Source: Isoperla grammatica
Taxonomy: Eukaryota > Arthropoda > Insecta > Plecoptera > Perlodidae
NCBI GenBank assembly: GCA_945910005.1
Contig: OX246739.1
Coordinates: 34,437,608-34,501,607, forward strand
Length of the DNA: 64,000 bases
Direction of reading: 5' to 3'
Shown here: piece after piece, positions 35,885-48,778 of the stretch
How positions within the stretch are numbered: position 1 is the first letter of the stretch
Layout: each line of letters begins with the position of its first letter
Made by a program: the position numbers and the translations under genes
Notes under the pieces: generated by a model
The model's input: only the letters and a program-made list of their open reading frames with translations
Database searches by the model: none
Told to the model about the DNA's origin: nothing

Positions 35885-36334
35885 CACGTGTCGACAGATC
35901 GGTACACGCACTACTACACGTGACAGCTCAACACTACGTGACAACGTCCCAAAACGTAACTTATATACTATGTGATAATTTTTAATAATAAACCAGTTAT
36001 ATGCGTGACAAATTACAGAGTCTTCAATGTGTCAATGAAGTGTTAATTAAAAAAAAATGAGTAACTACCTATCTAACATATGCAGAAATCTTATTAATTT
36101 GTCACTAACAGACGTCGTAATTCCACGTACACGTGTCAAATACACCTTTATGTCACTAAACCACGTGTCAATAATAACACCTTTACGTTAGTCACACGTG
36201 GTAAGCTAACTGCACTTTCAACGTGTGTTACAGTTACACTAGAACACGTGGAAATACACTACCACGTGTCAGTTACAGCGATACGTCACAAGCACACGTG
36301 GTAATTAGTTACACAAACACAGCCAGTCCACGTG
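35885..36334. promoter_or_regulatory. Cluster of nine CACGTG E-boxes with about 33-bp spacing
   Basis: CACGTG starts at 35885, 35917, 36130, 36162, 36195, 36245, 36263, 36295 and 36329. The spacings are 32, 213, 32, 33, 50, 18, 32 and 34 bp, so most fit a 32-34 bp step. Near-miss GTGAC/TACGTG copies fill the gap. Flanks share CACGTGTCA and ACACGTGGTAA, suggesting a worn minisatellite. CACGTG is the core site of bHLH and bHLH-PAS factors (Myc/Max, USF, MITF, CLOCK/CYCLE types). Regulatory function is inferred, and no promoter or gene start could be tied to it. Confidence 0.6.
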
Positions 36335-37937
36335 GTGAAGGCCGCAGCACTACAACCTGTCATGTAAACAGTCTGACAGCCACGCGTCTACTGAGCTCTC
36401 TGGTGTTTTCAGGCGTACGACTGAAGCGCTGCCATGTTGCCAAGTCTCTGGCTGGCTATGGCTGCACTCGACAACATCGTTACGTAACCTGCAGGTTAGC
36501 TTAGCTGACCGACTGTAGTCAGATGTCAATGGACCGCGCCTAATTGTTGTCAGGTAGATCGAGGCGGGGATAACAATAACATAATATGTACGTGCGCTTT
36601 ATAGCGTATGATATTGTGCCAAGTACTTTTTTATCTAATAACAGGATTCTCGTGATAACTTACCGATTCTCTTGATTACTTATTTTCCGTTACATAACAT
36701 TTGGCGTTTTCCAATGGCGTGTACTCATTGTGCAATAGTGCATCTATTGTATTGTTGTGGATTGTCAGTGCGGTTCAGTGCAGTCATTGCAGAACGCCTT
36801 ACTGCATACACTACCGTTGATAAATCGCAAAACTGCAACTTTCCCTAGATCAGCACATCTTACATTAAAATACGACTCTGAATTTCAATTAATTAATTAA
36901 TTAATTAAATAATTAATATCGTAGTTGATAAATGTTTTAATTTTTTTTTTTTTTTTACGTATTTTGGGACGTTAATCATTGCACAATATGTTCTAATAGA
37001 GATAAACCCATTCAGCTGCAGTCGATCGTTGTGCTAAGTTGACTATGGTGCCAGATTTGAATTCAAGCTTAAAAGTGTCCTGATTTGAGTCCGATATGCG
37101 AGAAAGGGCGATCTATACATGGAATACTATAAATAGGTGGTAATTAAAAAGGAAATTTAGTAGTCTCTAATTTTGTGTTATGTTAACTTGTCAACGTACA
37201 AGCAAATCCTTCTTTCTCTATTTGCAATTTATCAACGATTGTATGTTTTTAAATAATGACACAACTTATGAGCTTGTACTTGATTGCCGTATCGTTATTG
37301 CAAAATTAAACATTTTGCCATTTCTCTTCATTCGCAACATTCTCCTGTTAATGCGTATATCGCAAGCTACTGACTGGTCCAGAAACGAACGTTTGCCTCA
37401 TTCAAGTGCATGAAATATAGGACATTCAAAAAAGGGTAAAATGTTTACAAACAAGTAAATATTAGAATAGAACGAATTAATGCAAAGGTATGAAAAATGT
37501 GTTCGCACAGACGTAACAATAACAGATTATTCCGTGCCGTTCAGTTCCCTTGCTACAATCTAGTTGTGCTGTGTGCACGCAATGATCAACGTTTGTAGAT
37601 CCTTCCGAGCGGAAGTAATACATGCAAGCAAGCAAACCCAACCAACCCCTTCGGCGAGTGAAGATGTTCTGTCACATTGCAGCAAGTGATTCAATTACAG
37701 AGTGTTGTCAACTGGGATGTAAGATATTCAGCGTGTCGTGTTTGATCTGGCGGGTGCAGCTGCTCTCCCCCCCCCCCCCGACCCCCCTTAGAACGCAACG
37801 TGGTTGCGCGCAACACCGCATCACACCCCCTACATCGTGCTCAGTTTTTAATTAGACCTCTTTTTAAGGGTGCATTTCTCCGACCTTCAGTTTCAAGGCG
37901 AGCGAACGTCGCCCCGGAAACTTAGCTTTGAAGGGGG
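36335..37937. other. Non-coding stretch
   Basis: No supported exon. TTAA-repeat tract near 36888-36915, a T-run at 36938-36956 and a C-run near 37767-37779. Confidence 0.4.
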
Positions 37938-38105
37938 TATAGTTGACCCAAGATTACTTTACACCTGCTTTCGTCACATCTGCAGGACAGTCGTAGCAAA
38001 CCAGCGAACCGCCCGAGACACATCCGGGCCAATACCTATCGCTGATTGGCTACGAACTAGTCGCCTGTGACGAAAGCACGTGTAAGGTAGTCTTGGGACA
38101 ACTAT
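37938..38105. mobile_element. 168-bp fold-back MITE, copy 2
   Basis: Ends TATAGTTGACCCAAGATTA and TAGTCTTGGGACAACTATA are complementary with few mismatches, and the pairing continues inward (CTTTCGTCACA / TGTGACGAAAG). Same family as 32128-32294. Termini begin and end in TA, so a TA target is possible. Confidence 0.85.
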
Positions 38106-39017
38106 AACTGGCGTATGGCCTTGAACGGTCGCATTAAGCTGCAAAATACCCCACTTCCCGTTCAAAGTTATATATGAAAAACTAACAAAAACTAGTAGTG
38201 AACGCTGAACTTCAGTACCTTAGCATAATTTCTAACAATTGGATATTATGAACATATGCGTTTAGGTAGTACATGTGACATTGACATATCGATACCTAAC
38301 AGCAATTGGTAGTACTGGTAGATAGATAGTTGACAATAAATGAAATCAATGAAACTATATGATAAATCAGGATTATTAATCATTACACAGTTGGTATTCA
38401 TATGGCAGTCAGGTTTCAGTGGTTACGCAATGTTCTATCCGCCGTATCAAATGTGTATTAAAGTTAGTAATAAAGTAATTACATGCAATATACAAGTGTC
38501 GGTAATAAACTAAACACACACGATGGCGTTAACGAGGTGAGTCATACATCAATGGTAATAGCACTAGCAGCAATGACGACATACACTCAGACTCAAGGCA
38601 TCATCTCCCTTTGACGCAGACCATTCCCCAGCGGAATTGTGGAGCAGATGGCGTCAGATATATATGAAATACATATTATCTTGACGCCGAAATCGACACA
38701 AAACCAAGAGCTACGCAAGTGGCTGTAACCTATTTCATGTCTAGATCAGTGCCTAGCATCCTGAATCACAGAACAGATGCCGGTAAAAGTAGTGTTCTGT
38801 TAAATGTATTTGGCGCGCATTATACACCCTTATCTGTATTATTTCATTATTCCTAACTGGAGATACTCGAAACCTCCATATGAAATATCATGATCAACAA
38901 GCTTTACAATTCATCCAGGCCAACCTATATTGGTATTAGATACCTACAACAGTCAACTAGCCGTGAAGATGATGTAGTTTCACAGTAACCTTCTCAATGC
39001 CACGTCATGGATACGTA
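38106..39017. other. Non-coding stretch
   Basis: No gene, element ends or tandem repeat recognised. Confidence 0.4.
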
Positions 39018-39105
39018 AGTCAGAGCCAATCTGCGGGTGGTTTTTCCCAATACTGACTGACGTTTGGTTGGCCAGTGCGAAAGTTACCGTGGAACGACTT
39101 TACAC
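39018..39105 (+). repeat. Copy of the GAGCCAATCAGCG element family
   Basis: GTCAGAGCCAATCTGCGGGTGG ... TGACGTTTGGTTGGCCA ... GTGGAACGACTTTA matches, in order, the elements at 48429-48575 and 48643-48778. This copy is truncated or diverged at its left end. Confidence 0.6.
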
Positions 39106-42100
39106 AAAGATCACAGACTCCTGAAGGAGAATCTTACCGTCAAAACCGTCCAGCTCCGGCACAAAATGGTTCATACGTAACGATAAAATCAATTTCGGCC
39201 AGGAAATCACACGTTGCAAATAACGTTCTACCGTTACAAGACTCCCGGGAACCATTTCCCATAAAGCTGCTCAGGAGTCCTCTGTCCTCAACCCCACTAG
39301 AGGTTCTAGCAGGATAGGAATTACCCCTCCCATTCGACCAGGCAACAGATCAGCGTACCGCAAGGGTCAATGTGAACATGGTCTCAGCAGGCGGGGTAGA
39401 AACATCAGATTCTCAGCTCGTTTTTAAAAATAATACCATAATCATGTTTGATTATATAATATATTTTTTATGTCTCCGTTATTTTTGTTTAGTAGTATTT
39501 AAAGTAGTCAAAGCTTCCAAATAGTGTTGTATATTTAAGAATTGTTAATCTAAGTACAAGAGATAAAAAAAAGAAGATGAAACAAAGAGATGTTCCTTGA
39601 TAGATTATAATATTCACCAGCTAATTTTACACACACACAAACATTGTTTAATGGTTACTCTCATAACATTTCAAACTCACGGGTTAATACTTTTACTAGC
39701 CCCAGGATTAGAGAGTTGCATATCCACATGACATTTGTTGTGATTGAGGGTAAAATGTACGTTTTAAGTTGCTGTTTTGGGTTGCCACATTTGCCACAAT
39801 GTTCAAACATTACAATTTATATTATTTACTGACTTTTCACCTTCACTGACCGGTCAGGATTACTGGTGGCCGAAATCGAACTGGTCTGCATGGGCCATCT
39901 TAAAAATCCTTTTAGGATGCTACGACCGATCCGTTCCGGTCCGTTGACCATGTATCACATCGCGCTGACTTTTTCTCCGAACTAAAGTTTTGCCCAATCG
40001 AGGCTAAAGACAAACCTGAAGTTGCTAATAAAATATATTCGATGTTTTCTAAACTAAATATTATAACAAGTCATGTAAGCTCGCTCTTTACGTGTGCCAT
40101 CTCGATGTGGTGGGTTTGGTTTTGTTTTTATTTCAAAGATGGCTGTTGAATGGATGGTTCAACGTGCAGCACAGTGGTATAGTGTATAGAGCACATTTTC
40201 ACGCAGTCAATTGATGTCAGTTTTGTGCAATGATCTGATTATTTATGTATTCATAAATACCAATTGGCAATCATCCACATCCTGTGGCTCTTTCGGTATT
40301 TTCATCAAGTTTTGCATATTATAGGGGTCACTTTAGCAACACCAGGAGTCATTTCTACATATGCATAATTTGTAACAATAGATTGTATTAATATTTAACA
40401 ACTGTGTGTTAAGCGTAGTTAAGACTACACATAAGTTATATAAATAAACGTATATTTTTAATAAACATATGTCTTTGTTTCCTACTAGAAACTAAGAAAG
40501 TACGTAGGGGCCTACCTGCTATTGAATCTTGTCAATGTACTTCAAAAATTCTTAAACTTTCCTGTACACCCGAAAGGGTATTAGATTCAATTCAGTTTAT
40601 TGTGATTTTCCTATCCCTAGACAGGACAGGTATTATAATGGATGTACTTGTATTATTGGAAATAAAAACAAACTGCCTGTTATAAAGTATGTTGCACATT
40701 GGTTCATATAAATAAAACAAATGTTCTGCATTCATTGTACAATAACACGTACAATGAAATGCTTACTTTTATTGACAATGAAGAAATTCTTTTGATCGCG
40801 GTCGAAATGTCCGACTTGGCTTTCTACGTAACTGCATTGCTCTTACATCATTAATGAAAAACAGTAATTTAATGGCCCAGGACCAATGACTGATTTTTTA
40901 GTGATAGAAACCAATAGAAACCAACTGACCGAAGCGTCAGATATTTGCTATAGGTTCTCTCACCTCATTGACTGTTAGCTTTTATTGTCGGTACCAGAAG
41001 AAAAAGTTGGCCACCAATTCACTTCCTGATCACAAGTCTCTAACCAAGCCTATTTTGTTGAAACAAACTTCATGGATTCAGAACGAAAACTTGAATCGAT
41101 TCGGCCATAAGTAATTTTAATCGCCATTGATGTGTACATTATCGGAATTTTTGTCGACTGGAGATGTTGGCATTCGTGATATATATTGTTTCCCAACTCA
41201 ACTATATATGTTTCTGCAGTATCGATAACAGATATTAATTGTATCTATTTAGTTTACACTAGACAAAACAGACAAGATATCAAACCCTTTATCGTTTCAG
41301 TGTAAAAGTAAACATTAACGATTAACGGTGATGACAATTAACTGTTATGTCTGGCAGTCTGTTACACCAAAATTATCAAACAAAAACAACAACGAAACAA
41401 TTAGGACAGGTAGAAAGTAAGTAGCTGTCTCTTGTTGCAATATTGATGCATGTTAACTTTAAGAACAACACTCCGAATGAATGCATTAAAACAGCGTTGA
41501 ATCGTCATATCTCACCATGATGTGGTTGCGCATGGAGCAACTGATTAGGTTCGAGGGGTTGGCAGCATTGGTTCTTGGACACGACGATTGGTAATATGAT
41601 TTGGAATAAAATAATATTGACTCAGATGTTGAGCACAACTCCTAAAATATATATTTCAGGCGATCTCGATATCGTCTTTACTCGTTTTATTTTTGGATAT
41701 AATAAAATGCACTGTTGGGCAATATTTTAATTGGGGCCATCTTCAAGATAATGTTTATTAATTATTTTGAAATAATTCTGAGAATAATTAAGAAAGTAAT
41801 GGTTTTCAATAACTGGTCATATTCTAGCAAACAAATATCCATTGAAAAAAGTAGGTATAGGTTGGTAGGCTACGATTAGGCCTACACAAAGCTTCATTTA
41901 ATTTCTATTTCACATCTCGGAGGATAATTGAAAGTCCCATACCAATAAAACCTATGTTTTTGACTTTCACGTCAGTAATTATTTTCGATATATTAAGTAT
42001 TTTTAATATTTGTATTTGTTATGTCGGTCTACTTTTATTAGAAGGTTTAGAGCTTGATTACGTCTTGTTTTCCTTTTTAACGTATTTTGTTACTTCAGGT

Positions 42101-42894
42101 AGGTATTCAACTTCCCATCCCAGCAGTACGGCTGCGAAAGCTGCACATTTGTTTTGTCACATTTCAATCCGAGCAAAGAACAATCGCATCATTTTCACAA
42201 GAGAATAATCTCGTTATACGCTTTATAATGAAACCTATCAGCTTATTCTTCTTCTTCTCGAGCTCGAACAGTCACTTCACTCTCTTCAGCAGCTCTCGAG
42301 TTACAATCACGGCTGTTTATCATCTGCGTCGCGACGCTCGATTATACGGACAAATCTGAATACAATTATTCAAATTACGCTGGAAAATTATGAAACATTT
42401 TTCAATATTTTGGTCGTTAGGAAAAATTGAATTTCTCGGTAGTTTGAGGTGGTAGAGACATTAATATCGTGTCATTAGGTGCGCTTGTTATCTTCGATCT
42501 TCAAGCAAGGGCTGTACAAAGTAGACGATCAACCTGGTTGACGACATCATCCATTTTATGTTGTACACTCAATTGTTTGTTGTGAGATTCTTCAAATCGC
42601 CAATACCGAATAATGTTTTATTTTAGATCAATTCAACACAGTTTTCCATGACAGTGAAAGCAGTGATGTTCCTATACTCCGTAACAGTTTTTCTGTGGTC
42701 CCATTGATGCCTCTTCCCCTTATTATTATTTCTCCCACCACCGCCTCAAACCCAGCGCGCCGGGCAGAGCCTGGCTGGTCGCTATCATATTAATCTTTCA
42801 TCTATTATTAAATATCAAAACATCCAGTGAGTTATTGAAAATACATTTTTTATTCAATTCAACATGCGAATTGTTAGAGTTATGAAAAAGCTTC
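39106..42894. other. Non-coding stretch
   Basis: About 3.8 kb. No supported exon, no tRNA-like box pairs and no long inverted repeats noticed. Confidence 0.35.
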
Positions 42895-43142
42895 ATTTTT
42901 TAAATAACCTTATCAAGATAGATATGCGAGCTTAGAGTGAGTTAAGGGTTCGGAATACGGCAGTCGAAGTTACCCACTCAACATTTCTAGCGAACATGTA
43001 TTATTGTATATTCATGCCCTATCTTTAAGCCCGGAGGAAGTTTTTTTGTTAATAACCCGATCAAGATATAGAAAGGGGAACTTGGAGTGGGTTTAAGGGT
43101 TGTAATGCGGCAGTCGAACTTCTGTTGACAATGAGTTTCTAG
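42895..43142 (+). repeat. Diverged direct duplication of about 100 bp
   Basis: 42895-42990 and 43041-43142 share, in order, AATAACC..ATCAAGATA, CTT(A/G)GAGTG, TTAAGGGTT, CGGCAGTCGAA and TTTCTAG. An old tandem duplication with a 50-bp insert between copies. Confidence 0.7.
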
Positions 43143-43877
43143 TAAGAGCGCGGATTGGAGATCGGAATGAAAGATGGAGGGGGCTTACGTTCATCGATGT
43201 AGTGCGATACTATTTCAAACAAAGGGCCAGCAGAGGTTGAGGCATCCATTGGCAGCTTTTAGCCAACACTCGGTCGGAGCACTTAGCAAACTGTGCGCAG
43301 ACAGAAGAGCGCACCTTCTTTTGTTCTCGCGCCTCTCTTCAAACAACCAAACATGTTTTGCACTTTTCCAAACACCTTCACTTTCATTTTGCGATTTTAT
43401 CAATGCATAGATTTTCACTAAACGTTGTATGGCCCATCTTGCACAAATTACAAACTATAGATAAAGAAAAACGTCGACATATCTATGAAACGATTAAAAA
43501 TTGTTTTATCACCACCACCATTAAAGGATACATAATTAAGGCTTGTGAAAATTTCTGCTTTGGGGTTGATTTTGACATATTTCCACTTTGCATAATTAGT
43601 TGGAAACAAAGTAAACGTAGTAAAAAAAAACAAAAAATTCACAAATTGTAAGGAAATCGTGAAGTGTTTGGTTTGAAAACTCCATAAACCAAATAACATG
43701 GTTTTCGCATTCTTGCTAGAAAGTAAGTCTAAAAACATTGGACGTGTTTTATCTCCATTTAGAAACCACCAAGGAATTATAAAAACATGGTGAAATGTGA
43801 AGGTTTCGGCACAAAGTCGTGCTTATGTGCAGTCATCCAGCAGAACACACAAGAAATATGCTTTTTATACTTGCTCC

Positions 43878-44549
43878 TTAAAGGATTAGTCAAATGATAA
43901 ACTAAAAAATCACCACTGAGTCATAAGTGCATGAAATTCAGTTATGTGTAAAAAAAATTGATATAGGTTGCTTCAATGCAAGAAAAAAAATAGTGAACAT
44001 TTAGCTGTTCTATAAGATTCACTTGGAAAGCTCAGCTGCATTTTTCTTTTAAAGCGTAGTACAGCTGTATCGGTTCTGAGGTCGCTAACGCCTGCCTGAT
44101 AGACAGAGCACTCGTTGTGTCCAGCCAGCGCTTCGCGAAACACTCGGCGACTGCGGGCAGTACCGCTCAAAACAGATTGCAACTTTTCTTCACATCAAGT
44201 CACAAGAAAATTAATTGCAGGGCATTTTGTAGCAGTACACGTTCGTACTGAGAAGCATGTTATTGCTAGGGAAACGATGCACATTAAACCTCCTGATCGA
44301 TTTTTGATAAGTGCCCTATTTTAGCGGTGGTTTTACTATCTCGAGGCAACATTTTCTGTACATGGGAATTACCATGAGAAAAGTTGCTCGGTGCTACTTG
44401 GTAGCAACAAGACAAAAAAATCGCGGGTTTCTTTAATTTTTTAACCGACTGCTTTTAAAGTATGGTATCTTTTAGTCATGTTTTTCATATTTGAGGGTGG
44501 ACATATACAAATGGTCGTTTTTTAGTTTTCCATCTGACTAACCCTTTAA
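43878..44549. mobile_element. 672-bp inverted-repeat element flanked by TTAA
   Basis: The left end TTAAAGGATTAGTCAAATG and the right end, read inverted, TTAAAGGGTTAGTCAGATG stay complementary for about 33 bp with a few mismatches. The outermost four bases on each side are TTAA, the target duplicated by piggyBac-type transposases. No transposase frame is present, so this would be a non-autonomous element. Assignment to piggyBac rests only on TTAA. Confidence 0.7.
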
Positions 44550-46232
44550 TATTACCACATCTCTAATGACAAACTTGGGACAATATTTCTAGACACGACA
44601 AGTCGACAAGGTTATTTCCGAAAGTAGTAACATCCAAAGCTTTGAGGGCATCAATCTCGACATTTATTTCTAAGACATTCCTTGCGCCGACATCAAAATG
44701 TGTTTCGGAAATATGACGATGGGAAGTAAGATGGCATGGTGTATTTTAGGGAAATATTCTCTACCGACATGCCTTATAGTTGTTGAGCACGAGAGTGTTA
44801 CATTAGAATGGAAAATATTATACGGAATTGGTTTTCTTTACACAAATAATATTATTAATATTGCAAATCCACTGCATACCGAACATGTTATAGCACGCAA
44901 CCGTATTTACAATATCCAGTTTGAATTCTTTATCTTTGTAATTGTTTGTGCAAGATATGAGAAATGATGGTGATAGGTTTTTCAGTTCGAGATTCATTAT
45001 TTTTTGCATGAATTAATATTTTAAAATGTTTCACTATTACTAAAAATAGACCAACTGTATCACTGGTAGTCATTATTGTATTCAGATGGGTGCACCGGTT
45101 ACCGATATTATAAAACATTAACCATGTTCAAACATTAGAGGCATATCATTAATTTTCCATATTGGACCTAAAATGTAAAACAGAAAGTTCTTTCGTTACG
45201 AATTCCGAAACATGGAAATGGAAATGGAAAGTAATGCAGTTTTAGAAAGAAGTTGTTTGTAGCAAGAAGAAGTTATCTCTTGACAGCTCGAAGTTTGCTA
45301 AATTACCCTCCTTCCAATCGTTTGGTTGGTGGTTAGATATGTGAAGTCCAAGAGCAATGCTTCGTTGATAGACGAAACCACGAGTGGTGGTTGTTGAGTG
45401 GGGAGGGAGGGAGGGGAGGGAGGTAGGGGGATTCCCCTCAAGCGCAGTGATACTTCAAAGGGAAGCCGTAAGAAAACTCCGGCTTACACAAAGCCGCCCC
45501 ACTTGACGAACATTACACTACACGCGATCAAACAAACAGTTTAAAGTGTTGTCAGTGTAAGAGGCTCATCGGAAGTGGAAGACAGTGAGTCATATGTGTG
45601 CAGCATTGCGTTGCGATCTGCATTGATAACTCCATAGCTGTCTGTACTATTACTTGTACGCACTATTACTTGTTTAAAGTTACAAATCTTCTTCTTCTGA
45701 CAAATTTTCTGTAATTATATTTTTATTTGATATGTTTATTGATCGTTATTTCTTCTCAACGCTTATTGTTTATTGATAACAAATAAGATGTAGGTAAAAA
45801 AAAATAAAGTGCAAGAGAGTGGTTAGAGTAAAGACGTGTTCTGTCCGTCTCTTGATTTACTTATGTCAGCGTGTGAACACAACAGTTCACAAATATCGAA
45901 TAGTATTACTGAAACGAAGCGCATAAAGAATATTCCTGCACGTTAGACACATTGATAGAAATTAAATAACAATTGGAAGATGAAATAATAGAGGTGGGGC
46001 TATTTATAGACTGGAGAGTTGTGGGGAAGAAGAAATGAAAAGACTGGCGGATATAATGGGAAGCTGTCTCAATTCAATCCGCGGAATGAAAACGTGATGA
46101 TGATAAATACACGCGCGACTGGTTCCTCTCTCTGCCGGTCGAACAGATCTCTGCCTCGCAACATATTGTCGAGCTGACACGTTCAGTGACAGCCACAGCC
46201 ACTTAGGGCCAGATGCACAATCGAGTCAAGTA
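44550..46232. other. Non-coding stretch with a G-rich motif
   Basis: No supported exon. 45399-45430 reads GGGGAGGGAGGGAGGGGAGG and onward, four or more G-runs in one strand and a potential G-quadruplex. Confidence 0.45.
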
Positions 46233-48429
46233 TTGTTGCTATGGGAAATATCATGTAATCAAACAATTCCATAGCAACCATATACTTGATTGTCCACAGC
46301 AACCTTGTGAATGCCGACGTCATAAATGCTATGTTGCGTGTTGATAAGGGAAATATCATGTAATAAAACAATTCCATAGCAACCATATACTTGATTGTCC
46401 ACAGCAACCTTGTGAATGCCGACGTCATAAATGCTATGTTGCGTGTTGATAAGGGAAATATCATGTAATAAAACAATTCCATAGCAACCATATACTTGAT
46501 TGTCCACAGCAACCTTGTGAATGCCGACGCCATAAATGCTATGTTGCGTGTTGATAAGGGAAATATCATGTAATAAAACAATTCCATAGCAACCATATAC
46601 TTGATTGTCCACAGCAACCTTGTGAATGCCGACGTCATAAATGCTATGTTACGTGTTGATATGGGAAATATCATGTAATAAAACAATTCCATAGCAACCA
46701 TATACTTGATTGTCCACAGCAACCTTGTGAATGCCGACGTCATAAATGCTATGTTGCGTGTTGATATGGGAAATATCATGTAATAAAACAATTCCATAGC
46801 AACCATATACTTGATTGTCCACAGCAACCTTGTGAATGCCGACGTCATAAATGCTATGTTGCGTGTTGATAAGGGAAATATCATGTAATAAAACAATTCC
46901 ATAGCAACCATATACTTGATTATCCACAGCAACCTTGTGAATGCCGACGTCATAAATGCTATGTTGCGTGTTGATAAGGGAAATATCATGTAATAAAACA
47001 ACTCCATAGCAACCATATACTTGATTGTCCACAGCAACCTTGTGAATGCCGACGTCATAAATGCTATGTTGCGTGTTGATATGGGAAATATCATGTAATA
47101 AAACAATTCCATAGCAACCATATACTTGATTGTCCACAGCAACCTTGTGAATGCCGACGTCATAAATGCTATGTTGCGTGTTGATAAGGGAAATATCATG
47201 TAATCAAACAATTCCATAGCAACCATATACTTGATTGTCCACAGCAACCTTGTGAATGCCGACGTCATAAATGCTATGTTGCGTGTTGATATGGGAAATA
47301 TCATGTAATAAAACAATTCCATAGCAACCATATACTTGATTGTTCACAGCAACCTTGTGAATGCCGACGTCATAAATGCTATGTTGCGTGTTGATATGGG
47401 AAATATCATGTAATAAAACAATTACATAGCAACCATATACTTGATTGTCCACAGCAACCTTGTGAATGCCGACGTCATAAATGCTATGTTGCGTGTTGAT
47501 AAGGGAAATATCATGTAATAAAACAATTCCATAGCAACCATATACTTGATTGTCCACAGCAACCTTGTGAATGCCGACGTCATAAATGCTATGTTGCGTG
47601 TTGATAAGGGAAATATTATGTAATAAAACAATTCCATAGCAACCATATACTTGATTGTCCACAGCAACCTTGTGAATGCCGACGTCATAAATGCTATGTT
47701 GCGTGTTGATAAGGGAAATATCATGTAATAAAACAATTCCATAGCAACCATATACTTGATTGTCCACAGCAACCTTGTGAATGCCGACGTCATAAATGCT
47801 ATGTTGCGTGTTGATATGGGAAATATCATGTAATAAAACAATTCCATAGCAACCATATACTTGATTATCCACAGCAACCTTGTGAATGCCGACGTCATAA
47901 ATGCTCTGTTGCGTGTTGATATGGGAAATATCAAGTAATAAAACAATTCCATAGCAACCATATACTTGATTATCCACAGCAACCTTGTTAATGTCGACGT
48001 CATAAATGCTCTGTTGCGTGTTGATAAGGGAAATATCATGTAATAAAACAATTCCATAGCAACCATATACTTGATTGTCCACAGCAACCTTGTGAATGCC
48101 GACGTCATAAATGCTATGTTGCGTGTTGATATGGGAAATATCATGTAATCAAACAATTCTATAGCAACCATATACTTGATTGTCCACAGCAACCTTGTGA
48201 ATGCCGACGTCAGAAATGCTATGTTGCGTGTTGATAAGGGAAATATCATGTAATAAAACAATTCCATAGCAACCATATACTTGATTGTCCACAGCAACCT
48301 TGTGAATGCCGACGTCATAAATGCTATGTTGCTTGTTGCTATGGGAAATATCATGTAATAAAACAATTCCATAGCAACCATATACTTGATTGTCCACAGC
48401 AACCTTGTGAATGCCGACGCCATAAATGC
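46233..48429. repeat. 105-bp satellite, about 21 copies, open in two minus-strand frames
   Basis: Near-identical 105-bp units (for example TCCACAGCAACCTTGTGAAT, GCCGACGTCATAAATGC, TATGTTGCGTGTTGATAAGG, AATTCCATAGCAACCATATAC). Because 105 is divisible by three, two minus-strand frames stay open for hundreds of codons. Their 35-residue repeats begin MVAMELFYYMIFPLSTRN and QVYGCYGIVLLHDISLINT. Variation between copies falls in all codon positions and sometimes removes the frame, so I do not treat these as proteins. The last unit runs directly into a MITE (48429 onward), and the unit's CCACAGCAAC..GTCATAAATG part equals the end of that element family. The array therefore probably grew from a MITE end. 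Confidence 0.92.
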
Positions 48430-48575
48430 GTGAGTCGGAGCCAATCAGCGGGCGGCTTTTGCAATTACTGACATTTGATTGGCCAAGCCTCCCTCATCTA
48501 TGACGTCAGCACAAATAAGTTGTCTGTGACGTCAGTATCCACATGGTTGCAGTGGAACGCCTTTAGAGTAAGCAA
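48429..48575. mobile_element. Member of the GAGCCAATCAGCG MITE family, joined to the satellite
   Basis: GAGTCGGAGCCAATCAGCG ... CTGACATTTGATTGGCCAAG ... CATCTATGACGTCAGC ... CAGTGGAACGCCTTTAGAG matches 48643-48778 in order. Its left terminal part is the last satellite unit. It also carries two TGACGTCA sites. Confidence 0.7.
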
Positions 48576-48642
48576 AGTAAATAAGCGTGTAACACCACGT
48601 CTGGCGATGAACACTTCGACTGAAAAGATTATTAAAAAGGTT

Positions 48643-48778
48643 CCACAGCAACTTTGAGGATGCTGATGTCATAAATGTGCGAGTCGGAGCCAATCAGCGC
48701 GTAGGTTTTAAAAAATGCTGACATTTGATTGGCCAAGCGTCACTCATCTATGAAGTCAGTCATACAAAGTTGCTGTGG
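48643..48778. mobile_element. 136-bp MITE with 13-bp perfect terminal inverted repeats
   Basis: Terminal repeats CCACAGCAACTTT (48643-48655) and AAAGTTGCTGTGG (48766-48778) are exact complements. Inside, AGCCAATCAGC and GCTGACATTTGATTGGC are partly complementary. The left part (CCACAGCAAC, then GATGTCATAAATG) corresponds to the 105-bp satellite unit. No coding capacity. This is the cleanest copy of the family. Confidence 0.8.
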
